DNA from: an uncultured bacterium
Lineage (GTDB): Bacteria > Verrucomicrobiota > Kiritimatiellia > RFP12 > UBA1067
Reading direction: 5' to 3'
Assembly: GCA_902770045.1 (NCBI GenBank)
Contig: CACXRO010000023.1
Location: 1-36,754, forward strand
DNA: 36,754 bases
In this document: one piece after another, positions 6,662 to 15,100 of the stretch
Layout of the letters: each line of letters opens with the position of its first letter
How positions within the stretch are numbered: the first letter of the stretch is position 1
Made by a program: the position numbers and the translations under genes
Notes under the pieces: model-generated
What the model was told of the DNA's origin: nothing
Database searches by the model: none
Seen by the model: only the letters and a program-made list of their open reading frames with translations

Positions 6662-7974
6662 ATGAAAAGCAAAGTTCTGTCGCTCGCCCTGGCATGTTCG
6701 GTCAGTTCCCTTGCCTTTGGCAGCGGCTTTGGGCTTTATCAGCCCTCCACGGTTTCGCACGCGATGGGCGGTGCGCTGGTGGGCAAGGCGATGGATGCTT
6801 CCGCCAACTTCAACAACCCCGCGACGCTCACCGACCTCACCAACATCCAGGTCACGGTCGGCTTTGTCACCGAGCATCCGCGCGGGCGGGTCGATGCGCA
6901 CAAGTGGGGGACGCCGTACAGCGAGTATCCGATGGACCCCGGGATGTTCATGCTGCCGCACTTCCAGTTGGCGGTGCCGTTGCCGCACGGATTCTCGTTC
7001 GGCTTCGGCATGGAGCCGGACTACGGCCTCGGCACGGCGTATGACGAGGGCTGGCTCTTGAACTTCAGCGCCAAGGAGACGACGATCCAGAGCTTCGTCC
7101 TCACGCCCAACATCGCCTACGAGATTCTCGACGGCTGGTCGGTGGGCGTCGGTCTCAGGTGGACCTACTTCGAGTTCGAGCAGTTCTCCACGCCGCAGGT
7201 CGCGTCCAGCGGCTATGAGCTTGGGCGTTTCTCCAACCGGCTGCGCGGCGACAACAAGATGAAGGACTTCGGCTTCCAGATCGGCACCAAGTACGATATC
7301 ACCGACACCTTCTCGGTCGGTCTCGTCTACAAGTCGCCGATCGAGGTGCACGTGAAGGGCAAGACCTCGAACGACGTCCTCTACATGAACGACGGCAACG
7401 TGAGGACGCTTGCGCAGGGGGCGACATACCAGGAGATGCTCAAGAAAGGGCTCCCGCCGGAGCAGATCGCGGCGATTCCGCCGAGCATGTTCGAGCAGTA
7501 CGTGAGCAAGGCGGACGCGACGATCCGCCAGACGGTCTCGTCGACGGCGCGGTCGCGCACGGGCGCGGCGGCGGCGGACATCACGCTGCCGCAGTCGATC
7601 ACCGGCGGCTTCAACTGGGACGTCTTCCCCACCTGGCACGTCGGCGCGGCGGTTTCGTGGACGCAGTGGTCTAAGTTCGACGTCCTCCACTTCGACCTCC
7701 AGGGCGGCAACAAGGACACGCGCCTCGACTGGCGCGACACCTGGCGCGCTTCGTTCGGCTCGTGCTGGGACTTCGCCGAGGACTGGAAGTGGATGGTGTC
7801 GTACACCTACGACATGGACTGCACGCAGGCGACGCAGCAGTCGGTGATGACGCGTGTATCTTCATGGACGGCCGCGACATGCACCTGGTTGACTCGCTCG
7901 GCAGGGTCTACGACCTCGAGACCGACTGGGGATTCTGCCACGCCGGCGGCTTCTCCGTGACCTACCGCTTCTAA
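6662..7974 (+). pseudogene. FadL/OmpP1 outer-membrane transport protein, frameshifted near its 3' end
   Basis: The N-terminal signal peptide ends near residue 20. The mature start, SGFGLYQPS, then MGGALVGKAMDASANFNNPA, is the canonical plug region of FadL/TodX/OmpP1 beta-barrel porins, which take up long-chain fatty acids or other hydrophobic compounds. The frame reads normally to about 7850, then changes: the original frame ends at 7960 in low-quality sequence rich in Ser/Thr/Arg. The frame shifted relative to it gives IFMDGRDMHLVDSLGRVYDLETDWG and ends at 7974 in Tyr-Arg-Phe, the aromatic C-terminus of a barrel strand. Family members usually have extra residues between these parts, so a small internal deletion with frameshift is likely. 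A sequencing or assembly error is the alternative. Confidence 0.8.
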
Positions 7975-8287
7975 GCAGAGCCGCCGCGGCGCCTTGTCCC
8001 GGTGGCCACTTGGATTTCGTCCGCACCGTAATCTCCTATGAGAACAATTGTCAAGGGCCAATCGCGGAGCGATGCCGCTGGTTGCGAAAGCAGGTGATGT
8101 CCATCTCCTATCCGCGCTCTGGGACTTTCGTCGCCCGCGCACTTTATAATGCGTCGGCGGGGGTGCTACCTCACTGTCGCATTCGTTGATGCAGATTACG
8201 AGTCCGCACTCTCCCGCGACGCGACATCTGTGCTTTTCGTTAAACCGTTGATTCCGATCCTAGGCCGAAGCCAACCTCGCTGATTGC

Positions 8288-9388
8288 CTACGCCGCCGCC
8301 GCGCGCATCGCCTCGAACTCGCGCCTGGCCGCCTCGGACAGCGGCACATACTCCGCCGCAGGCTTCTTGAGGAGCGCCACCGCCGTCACTACAAGGCAGC
8401 GCGCCACCGCGACGAGGGCCTTCTTCTTCGCGATCCTGCCGCCCCTGGCGCACATCCGCACGCCCTTCAGTTTCGCGTCCGTGTCCCTCGATGAGCTTCG
8501 CAGGACCATCTGCGCGGCCTCGATCATCAGCCGCCTTGCGAGCGCTGAGCCGGCCTTGGTGATGTGGCACTGCTCGTCGACGTCGCCTGACTGCCTCTGC
8601 CTCGGCACGAGCCCGAAGTAGGCCCCGGCGTCCCTCGCCTTGCGGAACCTGGAGGGGTCAGCGTCGATCGACGCCACAATCGCGCATCCGGAAAGAAGCC
8701 CGATCCCGTACACCTCGCGCACCCGCTCGACCTTCTCCTTGAGCTCCGGAGAGCCCGCCAGGGCCCTGATCCGGGACTCGTAGGCCCTTATCTTGAGGTC
8801 TACCGTCTCCAGCATGTCCATGAGCGGCCACGCCACGGACTCGAAGTCGGCAGGCCACCCTGACTTGCCGAGGGCGTGTACCTTGTTGGCGGGGCAGCTC
8901 GGCAGCCTGAAGCCAATGGACTTGGCGAACCCCCTGAGCTGGTTCACGTGCATCGTGCGGACCTTCACGAGCATGTCCCTCGCCTTCAGGATCCGCATCA
9001 CCTGCTGGCAGCGTTCGCCGCGCAGCCTCACGGGGTGGAGCAGCTCTGCGTCCGCAAGGGCGATCCTCGCTATCTCCCTTGCGTCGTTGCGGTCGTTCTT
9101 GGTGTTGGACTCGGTCACCATCCGCAGCTTCGCCGGGTTGGCGACTATTGCCTTCATGCCGAGCGACTCGACCTCCCGCTTCATCCACCGGCAGTGCGTA
9201 CCTGTCTCGAACACCACCGGCCAGTCCGCGCTCTTCCCGGCGAGGTACGCCCTGAGCCCGTCCTTCGTCGTGGGGATCGTCGTCTCTTCGACTATCTGCC
9301 TCGTGCCGCCCGCCTTGGCCATGACGCAGACCTTCGTCGTGCGGTCGCTAACATCCATGCCGATTGTGGTATAATACTCATTATTCAT
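8288..9388 (-). CDS. IS110-family DEDD transposase (copy 1)
   Basis: The 366-residue recombinase has an N-terminal RuvC-like DEDD domain with D12 (GMDVSD), E61 (VVFETG), D99 and D102 (TKNDRND). A C-terminal Tnp domain contains YGIGLLSG near 227-234 and GLVPRQRQSG near 259-268; S267 corresponds to the conserved catalytic serine of this family. The start ATG at 9386-9388 has AGGAGGT five bases upstream (9393-9399 on this strand); the frame is open further 5' but without a better start. IS110 transposases cut and rejoin DNA guided by a structured RNA from the element's own non-coding end. The gene looks intact. Confidence 0.95.
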   Translation of the reverse strand: MNNEYYTTIGMDVSDRTTKVCVMAKAGGTRQIVEETTIPTTKDGLRAYLAGKSADWPVVFETGTHCRWMKREVESLGMKAIVANPAKLRMVTESNTKNDRNDAREIARIALADAELLHPVRLRGERCQQVMRILKARDMLVKVRTMHVNQLRGFAKSIGFRLPSCPANKVHALGKSGWPADFESVAWPLMDMLETVDLKIRAYESRIRALAGSPELKEKVERVREVYGIGLLSGCAIVASIDADPSRFRKARDAGAYFGLVPRQRQSGDVDEQCHITKAGSALARRLMIEAAQMVLRSSSRDTDAKLKGVRMCARGGRIAKKKALVAVARCLVVTAVALLKKPAAEYVPLSEAARREFEAMRAAAA

Positions 9389-9633
9389 TTTGACCTCCTG
9401 TGTGTTGCGGTTGTTTTTGCACGGCCACCATGGCCAGTGCGTCCAAATCATATTGTAGCATACAGGAGGTCTTTTTGTCCCTTGGCGCCATGACTTGTGA
9501 ACATGCCAACGCGCGCGGCGCTACTCGACGCAAGCGCGTGTTGGCATGTTTGCAAGTCGTATGATATTCCTGCCAGTTGTCAAAGAACGACTCTTCTCCA
9601 CCATCAGAAAAGAAGCCGTTCTACATTATACCT
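9389..9633 (-). ncRNA. Candidate bridge RNA / structured leader of IS110 copy 1
   Basis: Read on the minus strand, the non-coding left end starts with TATAAT (9625-9630). It then has a long palindrome with 24-nt arms (9492-9557), a hairpin at 9419-9440 (GGCCA-CCA-TGGCC with GCAC/GTGC flanks), and a helix pairing 9392-9401 with 9462-9471. The same elements occur in copy 2, with base changes that mostly keep the pairing. In known IS110 elements this region encodes the bridge RNA. The exact RNA ends and the target- and donor-binding loops cannot be assigned by eye. The last helix includes the transposase Shine-Dalgarno. Confidence 0.6.
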
Positions 9634-9755
9634 CACGGCGGCGGGTTTGGCTGCAAACTGACCGGAATTCTCACCAGTTGCCGGTGGATGATGATTTCGT
9701 GATTCCGGCATAATACAGCTGAAAGATCTTTGACTCCAGCCTGTGCCGCGGGCGG

Positions 9756-9784
9756 TTGCGCGTGTTAGAGGAATATGATATAAT
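9756..9784 (+). promoter_or_regulatory. Promoter of the DUF4143 ATPase gene
   Basis: TTGCGC (9756-9761) and TATAAT (9779-9784) are separated by 17 nt. The ATG at 9862 is 77 nt downstream. Nothing else is recognisable between the IS end at 9633 and this promoter. Confidence 0.55.
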
Positions 9785-9861
9785 GCGCACGAAAACATCA
9801 TCAACTCAGATTAAACACGGGCCTGTTTAGTCAGGAGTTAAGATAAAACCAGGGAAATATC

Positions 9862-11190
9862 ATGAGAAGAACTGCGCAAAATAGCATGAAGAAGTGGTTT
9901 TCAGGCCATAATCGCCATCCTCTCGTTATTCGAGGTGCTCGGCAAGTGGGAAAATCAACGCTTGTACGCGATTTCGCATTGGCCGAGGGACTCGCGCTTC
10001 GTGAGATCAATCTCTACCGGAATCTTGATTTGATACCGGCATTTCGATCGCTTGATCCCAAGCGGATTTGCCAGGAAATATCCGACAGGATTTCATCAGA
10101 TGTGACTGCGCCCGGGGGAATCTTGTTCCTTGACGAGATTCAGGCGATTCCGGAGGCGATTGACGCCCTGAGGTATTTCTACGAGGAAATGCCAAACCTG
10201 CCAATTGTTGCTGCTGGATCTCTTCTTGAGTTCGCCCTTGCCCGGCATAATTTCTCTATGCCAGTTGGGAGGGTTGAGTACATGTTTCTGGGGCCGATTA
10301 CCTTCAGCGAGTTTGTCGCCGCCGCAGATGAATATCTGTTCAGATCCATCTCAATGGAGAATGTAGTCGCCGGCGTCTCAGATGCAGCCCATGGGAAACT
10401 GATGGATCTTGTGCGCCGCTATATGCTTGTCGGGGGTATGCCAGAGGCTGCTCAGACATGGCTTGACACGCAGAACTTCGCGGAGGTTTCGGCGGTGCAC
10501 CGCAGGATAGTGAACACATACATAGATGATTTTGCAAAATATGCCTATGGAGCCGATCTTGCGCTTATGCAGAGCGTGTTCCGCGCCATACCGGTCCATG
10601 TCGGGGAGAAGGTAAAGTTCGTCAATTATTCGCGAGAAAGCAGGGCTGCCAGGGTGGCGTCGGTAATCGACCTGTTCATAAAGGCAAGAATCGCCTGCCC
10701 GGTGGTGCATTCGGACTCGAACGGGATTCCGCTTGGCGCCGAGGAGCGGCCGTCGGTGAGGAAGCTGCTGTTCCTCGATGTCGGGCTGATGAACTATGCG
10801 AACGGCCTGACATGGACGAGATTGGCGGACATGGACGACATTGCGCTGGTCAACGAGGGCAAGATAGCCGAGCAGTTCGTCGGCCAGCATCTTTTTTTCA
10901 GGCGGGGTGATTTTGACGAGCCGCGCCTGAACTACTGGCTGCGCGAAGGCGCGAAGGGCAATGCCGAGGTCGACTACGTAGTTGAAGACGATTCCTCCGT
11001 TATGCCTATAGAGGTCAAGGCAGGAGCGTCTGGTTCGCTCAAGGCGCTGTGGCAGATGATTGCCGACAAGCATCTTGGCCGGGCCATCAGGTTTGACGCC
11101 GGACGTTTCAGCAGGCAGACCGTGCGCATAGGCGACAATGGGCGCTGCGAGCTGACCACACTGCCATTCTATGCCATCGGCATGAAGTAG
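9862..11190 (+). CDS. AAA ATPase with DUF4143 / PD-(D/E)XK-like C-terminus
   Basis: The protein has 442 residues. Walker A is GARQVGKST at residues 25-33; Walker B is ILFLDEIQ near 87-94, followed by the typical Tyr-Glu-Glu and AAGSLLEFAL sensor-1 region near 118-127. The GRV-(E/x)-(x)-(M/L)-x-L-GPITFSEF segment is characteristic of this family. The C-terminal half is DUF4143 and ends with Glu-Val-Asp-Tyr-Val-Val ... Pro-Ile-Glu-Val-Lys-Ala-Gly (about 370-390), resembling a PD-(D/E)XK nuclease core. Such proteins are abundant in gut genomes, often in mobile or defence-like contexts, and their function is not settled. The gene is more AT-rich in its first half than in its second. No neighbour clarifies its role. 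Confidence 0.92.
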   Translation: MRRTAQNSMKKWFSGHNRHPLVIRGARQVGKSTLVRDFALAEGLALREINLYRNLDLIPAFRSLDPKRICQEISDRISSDVTAPGGILFLDEIQAIPEAIDALRYFYEEMPNLPIVAAGSLLEFALARHNFSMPVGRVEYMFLGPITFSEFVAAADEYLFRSISMENVVAGVSDAAHGKLMDLVRRYMLVGGMPEAAQTWLDTQNFAEVSAVHRRIVNTYIDDFAKYAYGADLALMQSVFRAIPVHVGEKVKFVNYSRESRAARVASVIDLFIKARIACPVVHSDSNGIPLGAEERPSVRKLLFLDVGLMNYANGLTWTRLADMDDIALVNEGKIAEQFVGQHLFFRRGDFDEPRLNYWLREGAKGNAEVDYVVEDDSSVMPIEVKAGASGSLKALWQMIADKHLGRAIRFDAGRFSRQTVRIGDNGRCELTTLPFYAIGMK

Positions 11191-11204
11191 CCCCGCGCGC
11201 GGGG
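11191..11204 (+). repeat. Perfect 14-bp GC palindrome after the ATPase stop
   Basis: CCCCGCGCGCGGGG begins on the base after the TAG. It could act as a stem at the 3' end of the mRNA, but no U-tract follows, so it is not a standard intrinsic terminator. Confidence 0.4.
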
Positions 11205-11225
11205 CGACGTACCAGCAGATGCTGG
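11202..11225 (+). pseudogene. Possible fragment of a FadL paralogue
   Basis: About 24 bases here match 7418-7441 inside the FadL gene with two mismatches and would encode Gly-Ala-Thr-Tyr-Gln-Gln-Met-Leu-like residues. The flanks do not match. It may be a relic of a second FadL gene, though short chance similarity cannot be excluded. Confidence 0.25.
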
Positions 11226-11292
11226 AGTAGGACCAGTGGCTCAAGGGGAAAACACAGGAAACAGGAGCGAATGCCGCGACACTACAATTTTT

Positions 11293-11300
11293 GGTATAAT
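11293..11300 (+). promoter_or_regulatory. Extended -10 promoter of the AraC gene, leaderless
   Basis: TGGTATAAT ends at 11300 and the ATG is at 11308, 7 nt later. No -35 is seen at 17-18 nt. The 27 bases up to and including the -10 box are almost identical to those before the yceD homologue at 18519. Confidence 0.65.
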
Positions 11301-11307
11301 CCACTGC

Positions 11308-12092
11308 ATGAAGAAGTGTGACTGCTGGTCCCGGTATTTCGAGGTCAAGGGTTCGTCGTGGCCGATGGCCGTGCATTCCCTTGGCTTCAACCGAATTCCG
11401 CCCAATGCTGGGAACGTCATGCTGCAGCATCCGTATCACCATTGGATGGACGAAAAGCAATGGAGGTCCCGCCTGGTTCGCTGATCTTCGTGTTTCCCAA
11501 AGTCCGCCACTGGTATCATTGCCGGAAGAGCGCGGGAGGGGACGACGAATGGGTCGAGATCGAGGCGTCCGACGGCCTGCTGTCGGCTCTCGGGCAAGCT
11601 GGTGTTTCCCCGGCGTCCCCAGTTGTGCAGATCGGCGATTCTCCGCTCATGCTGCGCCAGTTCCGCCGACTTTTCGACCTGGGTCGCAACGGCGCTGGCC
11701 AAGTCGTCCTCGCCGCCCGGGCCTACGAGACGGTGGCGATGGCGTTCGACGAACTGGCGGCGGATGGGCGTCCCAGGGCTGCCGTCAAGAAGATGCAGCT
11801 GGCATTGGGCGGCGGCGCTTCCGCAGGAGTCGGTTCCGTCGCCTCGGCGGTCGCGGCGACGCAGCGAAGCGCATCGTGGATGCGGACGGTGTTCCGCCGG
11901 GAAACCGGGCTTTCGCCGAAGCGGTACCAGCTTACTCAGCGCCTGGCCCGCGCGGCGGAAATGCTCCAGTCGACGGACCGTCCGGTCACGGAGATCGCGC
12001 TTCAGTCCGGCTTCTGCTCGCTGTCGGCCTTCTCGAACAGCTTTGCCCGCGAATACGGGTGTGCGCCTTCGGTTTTTCGCAACAGGCGATAA
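11308..12092 (+). pseudogene. AraC-family transcriptional regulator, frameshifted
   Basis: The first frame, from ATG 11308, gives an N-terminal ligand-binding domain start (to about residue 50, DEKQ) and then ends at 11484. A second frame continues from about 11455 (Ala-Met-Glu-Val-Pro-Pro-Gly-Ser-Leu-Ile-Phe-Val) to 12092 and contains the sensor-domain remainder plus the C-terminal AraC helix-turn-helix pair: Met-Arg-Thr-Val-Phe-Arg-Arg-Glu-Thr-Gly near the first helix set, and Ile-Ala-Leu-Gln-Ser-Gly-Phe-Cys-Ser-Leu-Ser-Ala-Phe-Ser in the second. The pieces join naturally around 11455-11465, so a one-base indel is likely. The 3' part could be translated alone only from weak internal starts. 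Sequencing error, true pseudogene or programmed shift are the options. Confidence 0.75.
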
Positions 12093-12139
12093 TTGCAAAT
12101 CCATAGTTTTATTTGCAAGCTGTGCGTGGTGGATTATGC

Positions 12140-12145
12140 TATAAT
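12140..12145 (+). promoter_or_regulatory. -10 box of the giant secreted protein gene
   Basis: TATAAT lies 36 nt before the ATG at 12182, with GGAGGT at 12169-12174 as Shine-Dalgarno. No good -35 at 17-18 nt. Confidence 0.5.
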
Positions 12146-12181
12146 TCCGCCACAACGATGAGACTATGGAGGTAAATCAAG

Positions 12182-15100
12182 ATGAGCATTATGAGTAAAC
12201 TCGTGGGCAGCGTAGGCTGCGTATTTGCCGCGGCGGTTGCGTCGGCGGGAACATTGCCTGACGGCTATACGGAGGTCGCGTGCATTACCGTGACCGACCA
12301 GAACCAATACATCAACACCGGATTTACGCCATACTACATGACGGACATCGAGGCGCATTTCTCGGTGCCGGACTTCAGCAGCCAGAATGTTCTTTACTGG
12401 ACGCGAACTTCAAGTTCTTTCGCCTTCATAACGAAGGCCAATACATCCGACCCGACCAAGACGAACAAAGTCCGGGCGTATCGGTCGTCTGACGGCAGCA
12501 GCACTGTCGAAACCACTCTTCCCGAATACCTGACATCGACCAACATCCTTTACTCGACGAAAATGGTGGACAACCGGACCGACAACACTTTTACGGTCAA
12601 CGGGCAGAAGGTTAATTTCGTAGCTGCGACAGGGACTGGGCGCATGCCTAGCATGTTCCTATTCCGACTGAATGACAACGGCAGTCTCTACTCCGGCGTC
12701 AAGGCCGTCGTCGGGATGAAACTCTACTCGTTTACAATCACCGAGGGCGGCGCCGCAGTGGCGGACTTCGTGCCGTGCGTGCGGGATGCCGACGGCGTTG
12801 CCGGGTTGTACGACACGGTGAGGAACGCATTTTATCCCAACAGCGGCACCGGCGGCAGCTTCGGCTACGAGGAACTCGCCGGGATTACGATCTGCCCGAT
12901 CCCGACCCAGGTCAACGAAACCTTTGAGCCGTGCCGTCCTGAACTCGTCGTCTCCAACAGGACAAGCGGAGCCACGTGGATCGTCGGCGGCGACATCGCA
13001 AGTCCGATTGTCGATGTTGCCTACGCCAACAACTACGGCGCCGGCGAGGCCACGGTAACCGTCACCGGCAAGGGCGAATACGCGGGGCAGCGCGCAAGCG
13101 GCAGCTTCACGATTACCGCGACGAAACTCGAGGACGACAATCTTGTCACGGCCGACACGTTGGCGCGCCGGTACGAGGCAAACGGGAAATACATCTATGA
13201 ATTCAAGAGCACCGCGTCTGCGCAGACGGCGACGGCGAAGCGCGGCCTTGTCCTTTCCGATTACCTCCTCGTGGGCGGCGGTGGCGGCGGCGGCAACAAC
13301 CGTGGCGGCGGCGGTGGCGCGGGCGGCGTCACCAACGCGACCGGGCTTGTCGGCTGTTACATTGGCCCGAACGACACCTTCGCGTTCACCGTCGGCGCCG
13401 GCGGCGCGGGAAGTGCCGCGACCAATGCAAAGGGCGGCAACGGCGGCGCGACGATGTTCACGATCGGCGACATCAATCTCAACATTCCCGGCGGCGGCGG
13501 CGGCGGAAGCTGGAACAACACGGCGGGCGTGGCAGGCGCTTCCGGCGGTGGCGGCGCCCAGAACGCCGCCGGCGGCGCGGGCGTGGCCGGATTTGGCTTT
13601 GCCGGGGCGGATGGCGCGGCTTTCAACTCCTCCGCAACGGGCGGCGGCGGCGGCGCAGGCCATGCGGGCTATCAGGCCAATACATCGACAAAAGTCGCGG
13701 GCAACGGCGGCGAAGGCATCGCGAGCAGCATCACCGGCGAGGAAGTCTATTATGGCGGCGGTGGCGGTGGCGGCGGCGGCAGCAACGACAGCTATATGCC
13801 CGGACAAGGTGGCGCGGGTGGCGGCGGCAACGGCTACATGACCGCCGCCGGCGCGAACGGCGTGGACGGCCTCGGTGGCGGCGGCGGTGGCGGCGGCACC
13901 AACAGCAAGGGCGGAAACGGCGGCTCGGGCGTCGTGATTTTCGCCGTTGTGCCCGCCGACTTTGAAATCGACCCGATTCCCGACCAGAAGCTTGCCTCCG
14001 GCGGATGCGAGCCGGTTCCCGTCGTCCATTCGGCCGACGGCACGACGCTTCTCGTGAAGGATACGGACTACACCGTTTCCTACACGGACAACGACAAGCC
14101 AGGCACCGCTCTGATGACGATCACCGGCATCAACGGCTACGTCGGCAAATCCACCACAATCAGCTTCACCGTCTGCTGTTTCGTGGATTCGCAAGCGGCG
14201 ACGGAGGGCGACGGCTCCGTGGAATCCCCGTTCGCGACGATTTCCAACGCGGTCGAGAATGCGAAGACCGCTATTGCGTCCGGCGCAAAGTCCATTAAGA
14301 TCATGGTTGCAAACGGCACGTACAAGGAGACGAATCTCGTCCTTGACGCGCCGATAGTCATCGTCGGTGAAGAGCGCGACGGCGTTGAGATCGTAGACAA
14401 TGTTGCCGGCAAGCGCGCGTTCACGCTGTCGCATGAGGGCGCGGAGGTTCGGAACCTCACGATCTCCGGCGGCGGACTCATGACGAACGGTGGCGAAGGT
14501 GGACATATCAGGATGACGGCGGGTCTCGTTGAGGGCTGCGTCATCAAGAACGGTCGTGCAAGTGCGCATAAGGGCAATGGCAACGGAGGCAATGTCTGGA
14601 TGTCGGGCGGACGTATAGAGCGCTGCCTCGTCACTGGTGGCACGGCCAACTGGGGCGGTTGGAATAATAATAAGCAGAGTTGCGGTATGGGGCTCTACGC
14701 CTCTGGAGGAGTAATTGATAACTGCTTTTTTAAAGATAATAGAAGTGATAATAATGACGGCAATAATTCGGCGAGTGTCTATATTTCCGGTACGGCGACA
14801 ATGGTAAATTGTACAGTGACTGGCGGATGGAACAGAAACTACTATGGTACTGGCTCGGGCATCCATATAGCCAATGCCGCCGCGAAGGTCGTGAACTGCG
14901 TCGCCTACGGCAACTACATCGGCAAAGGCACCATCTCCAGTACCGCCGCCGCGAACTTCGGTTCGGCGAACCTCGACCGCTACTTCCACTGCGCCGCGGC
15001 CTTCACGAACGCCTCCTGCGCGACCTGGAGAGTACTGACGGATCAGGATTTCGTCAATTACAAGTCGTTTACAGGGAATGCGGAAGCCGATCTCTTTGCC

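Larger units (their letters stand above)
8033..9633 (-). mobile_element. IS110-family insertion sequence, copy 1
   Basis: Ends are set by comparison with copy 2 (16806-18411). Shared sequence begins at TCTCCTATGAGAAC (8032) and stops at ACATTATACCT (9633), and the flanks differ completely. The likely core dinucleotide CT occurs at 8033-8034 and 9632-9633. There are no long terminal inverted repeats, as expected for IS110. The single transposase gene is on the minus strand, with about 245 nt of non-coding sequence upstream of it and about 253 nt downstream. The element sits 58 nt after the FadL stop codon. Confidence 0.88.

Noticed and set aside
8032..8287. Conserved downstream end of the IS as the bridge RNA location
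   Set aside because: Conserved too, but the -10 half and the covarying helices are at the upstream end; an IS1111-type location cannot be fully excluded.
9368..9375. Plus-strand TGGTATAAT inside the start of transposase copy 1 (also 18145-18152 in copy 2), possible outward promoter
   Set aside because: The bases are the reverse complement of the conserved Tyr-Tyr-Thr-Thr codons, there is no -35, and conservation is explained by the protein.
9779..9830. Short ORF starting within the TATAAT at 9783
   Set aside because: The start overlaps the -10 box, there is no ribosome site and it ends after 15 codons.
11191..11204. Intrinsic terminator after the ATPase
   Set aside because: The palindrome has no loop and no U-tract.
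13270..13930. GGC/GGT-rich tract as a possible CRISPR or satellite array
   Set aside because: The units are irregular and in frame; they encode glycine runs of the surface protein. No regular spacers.
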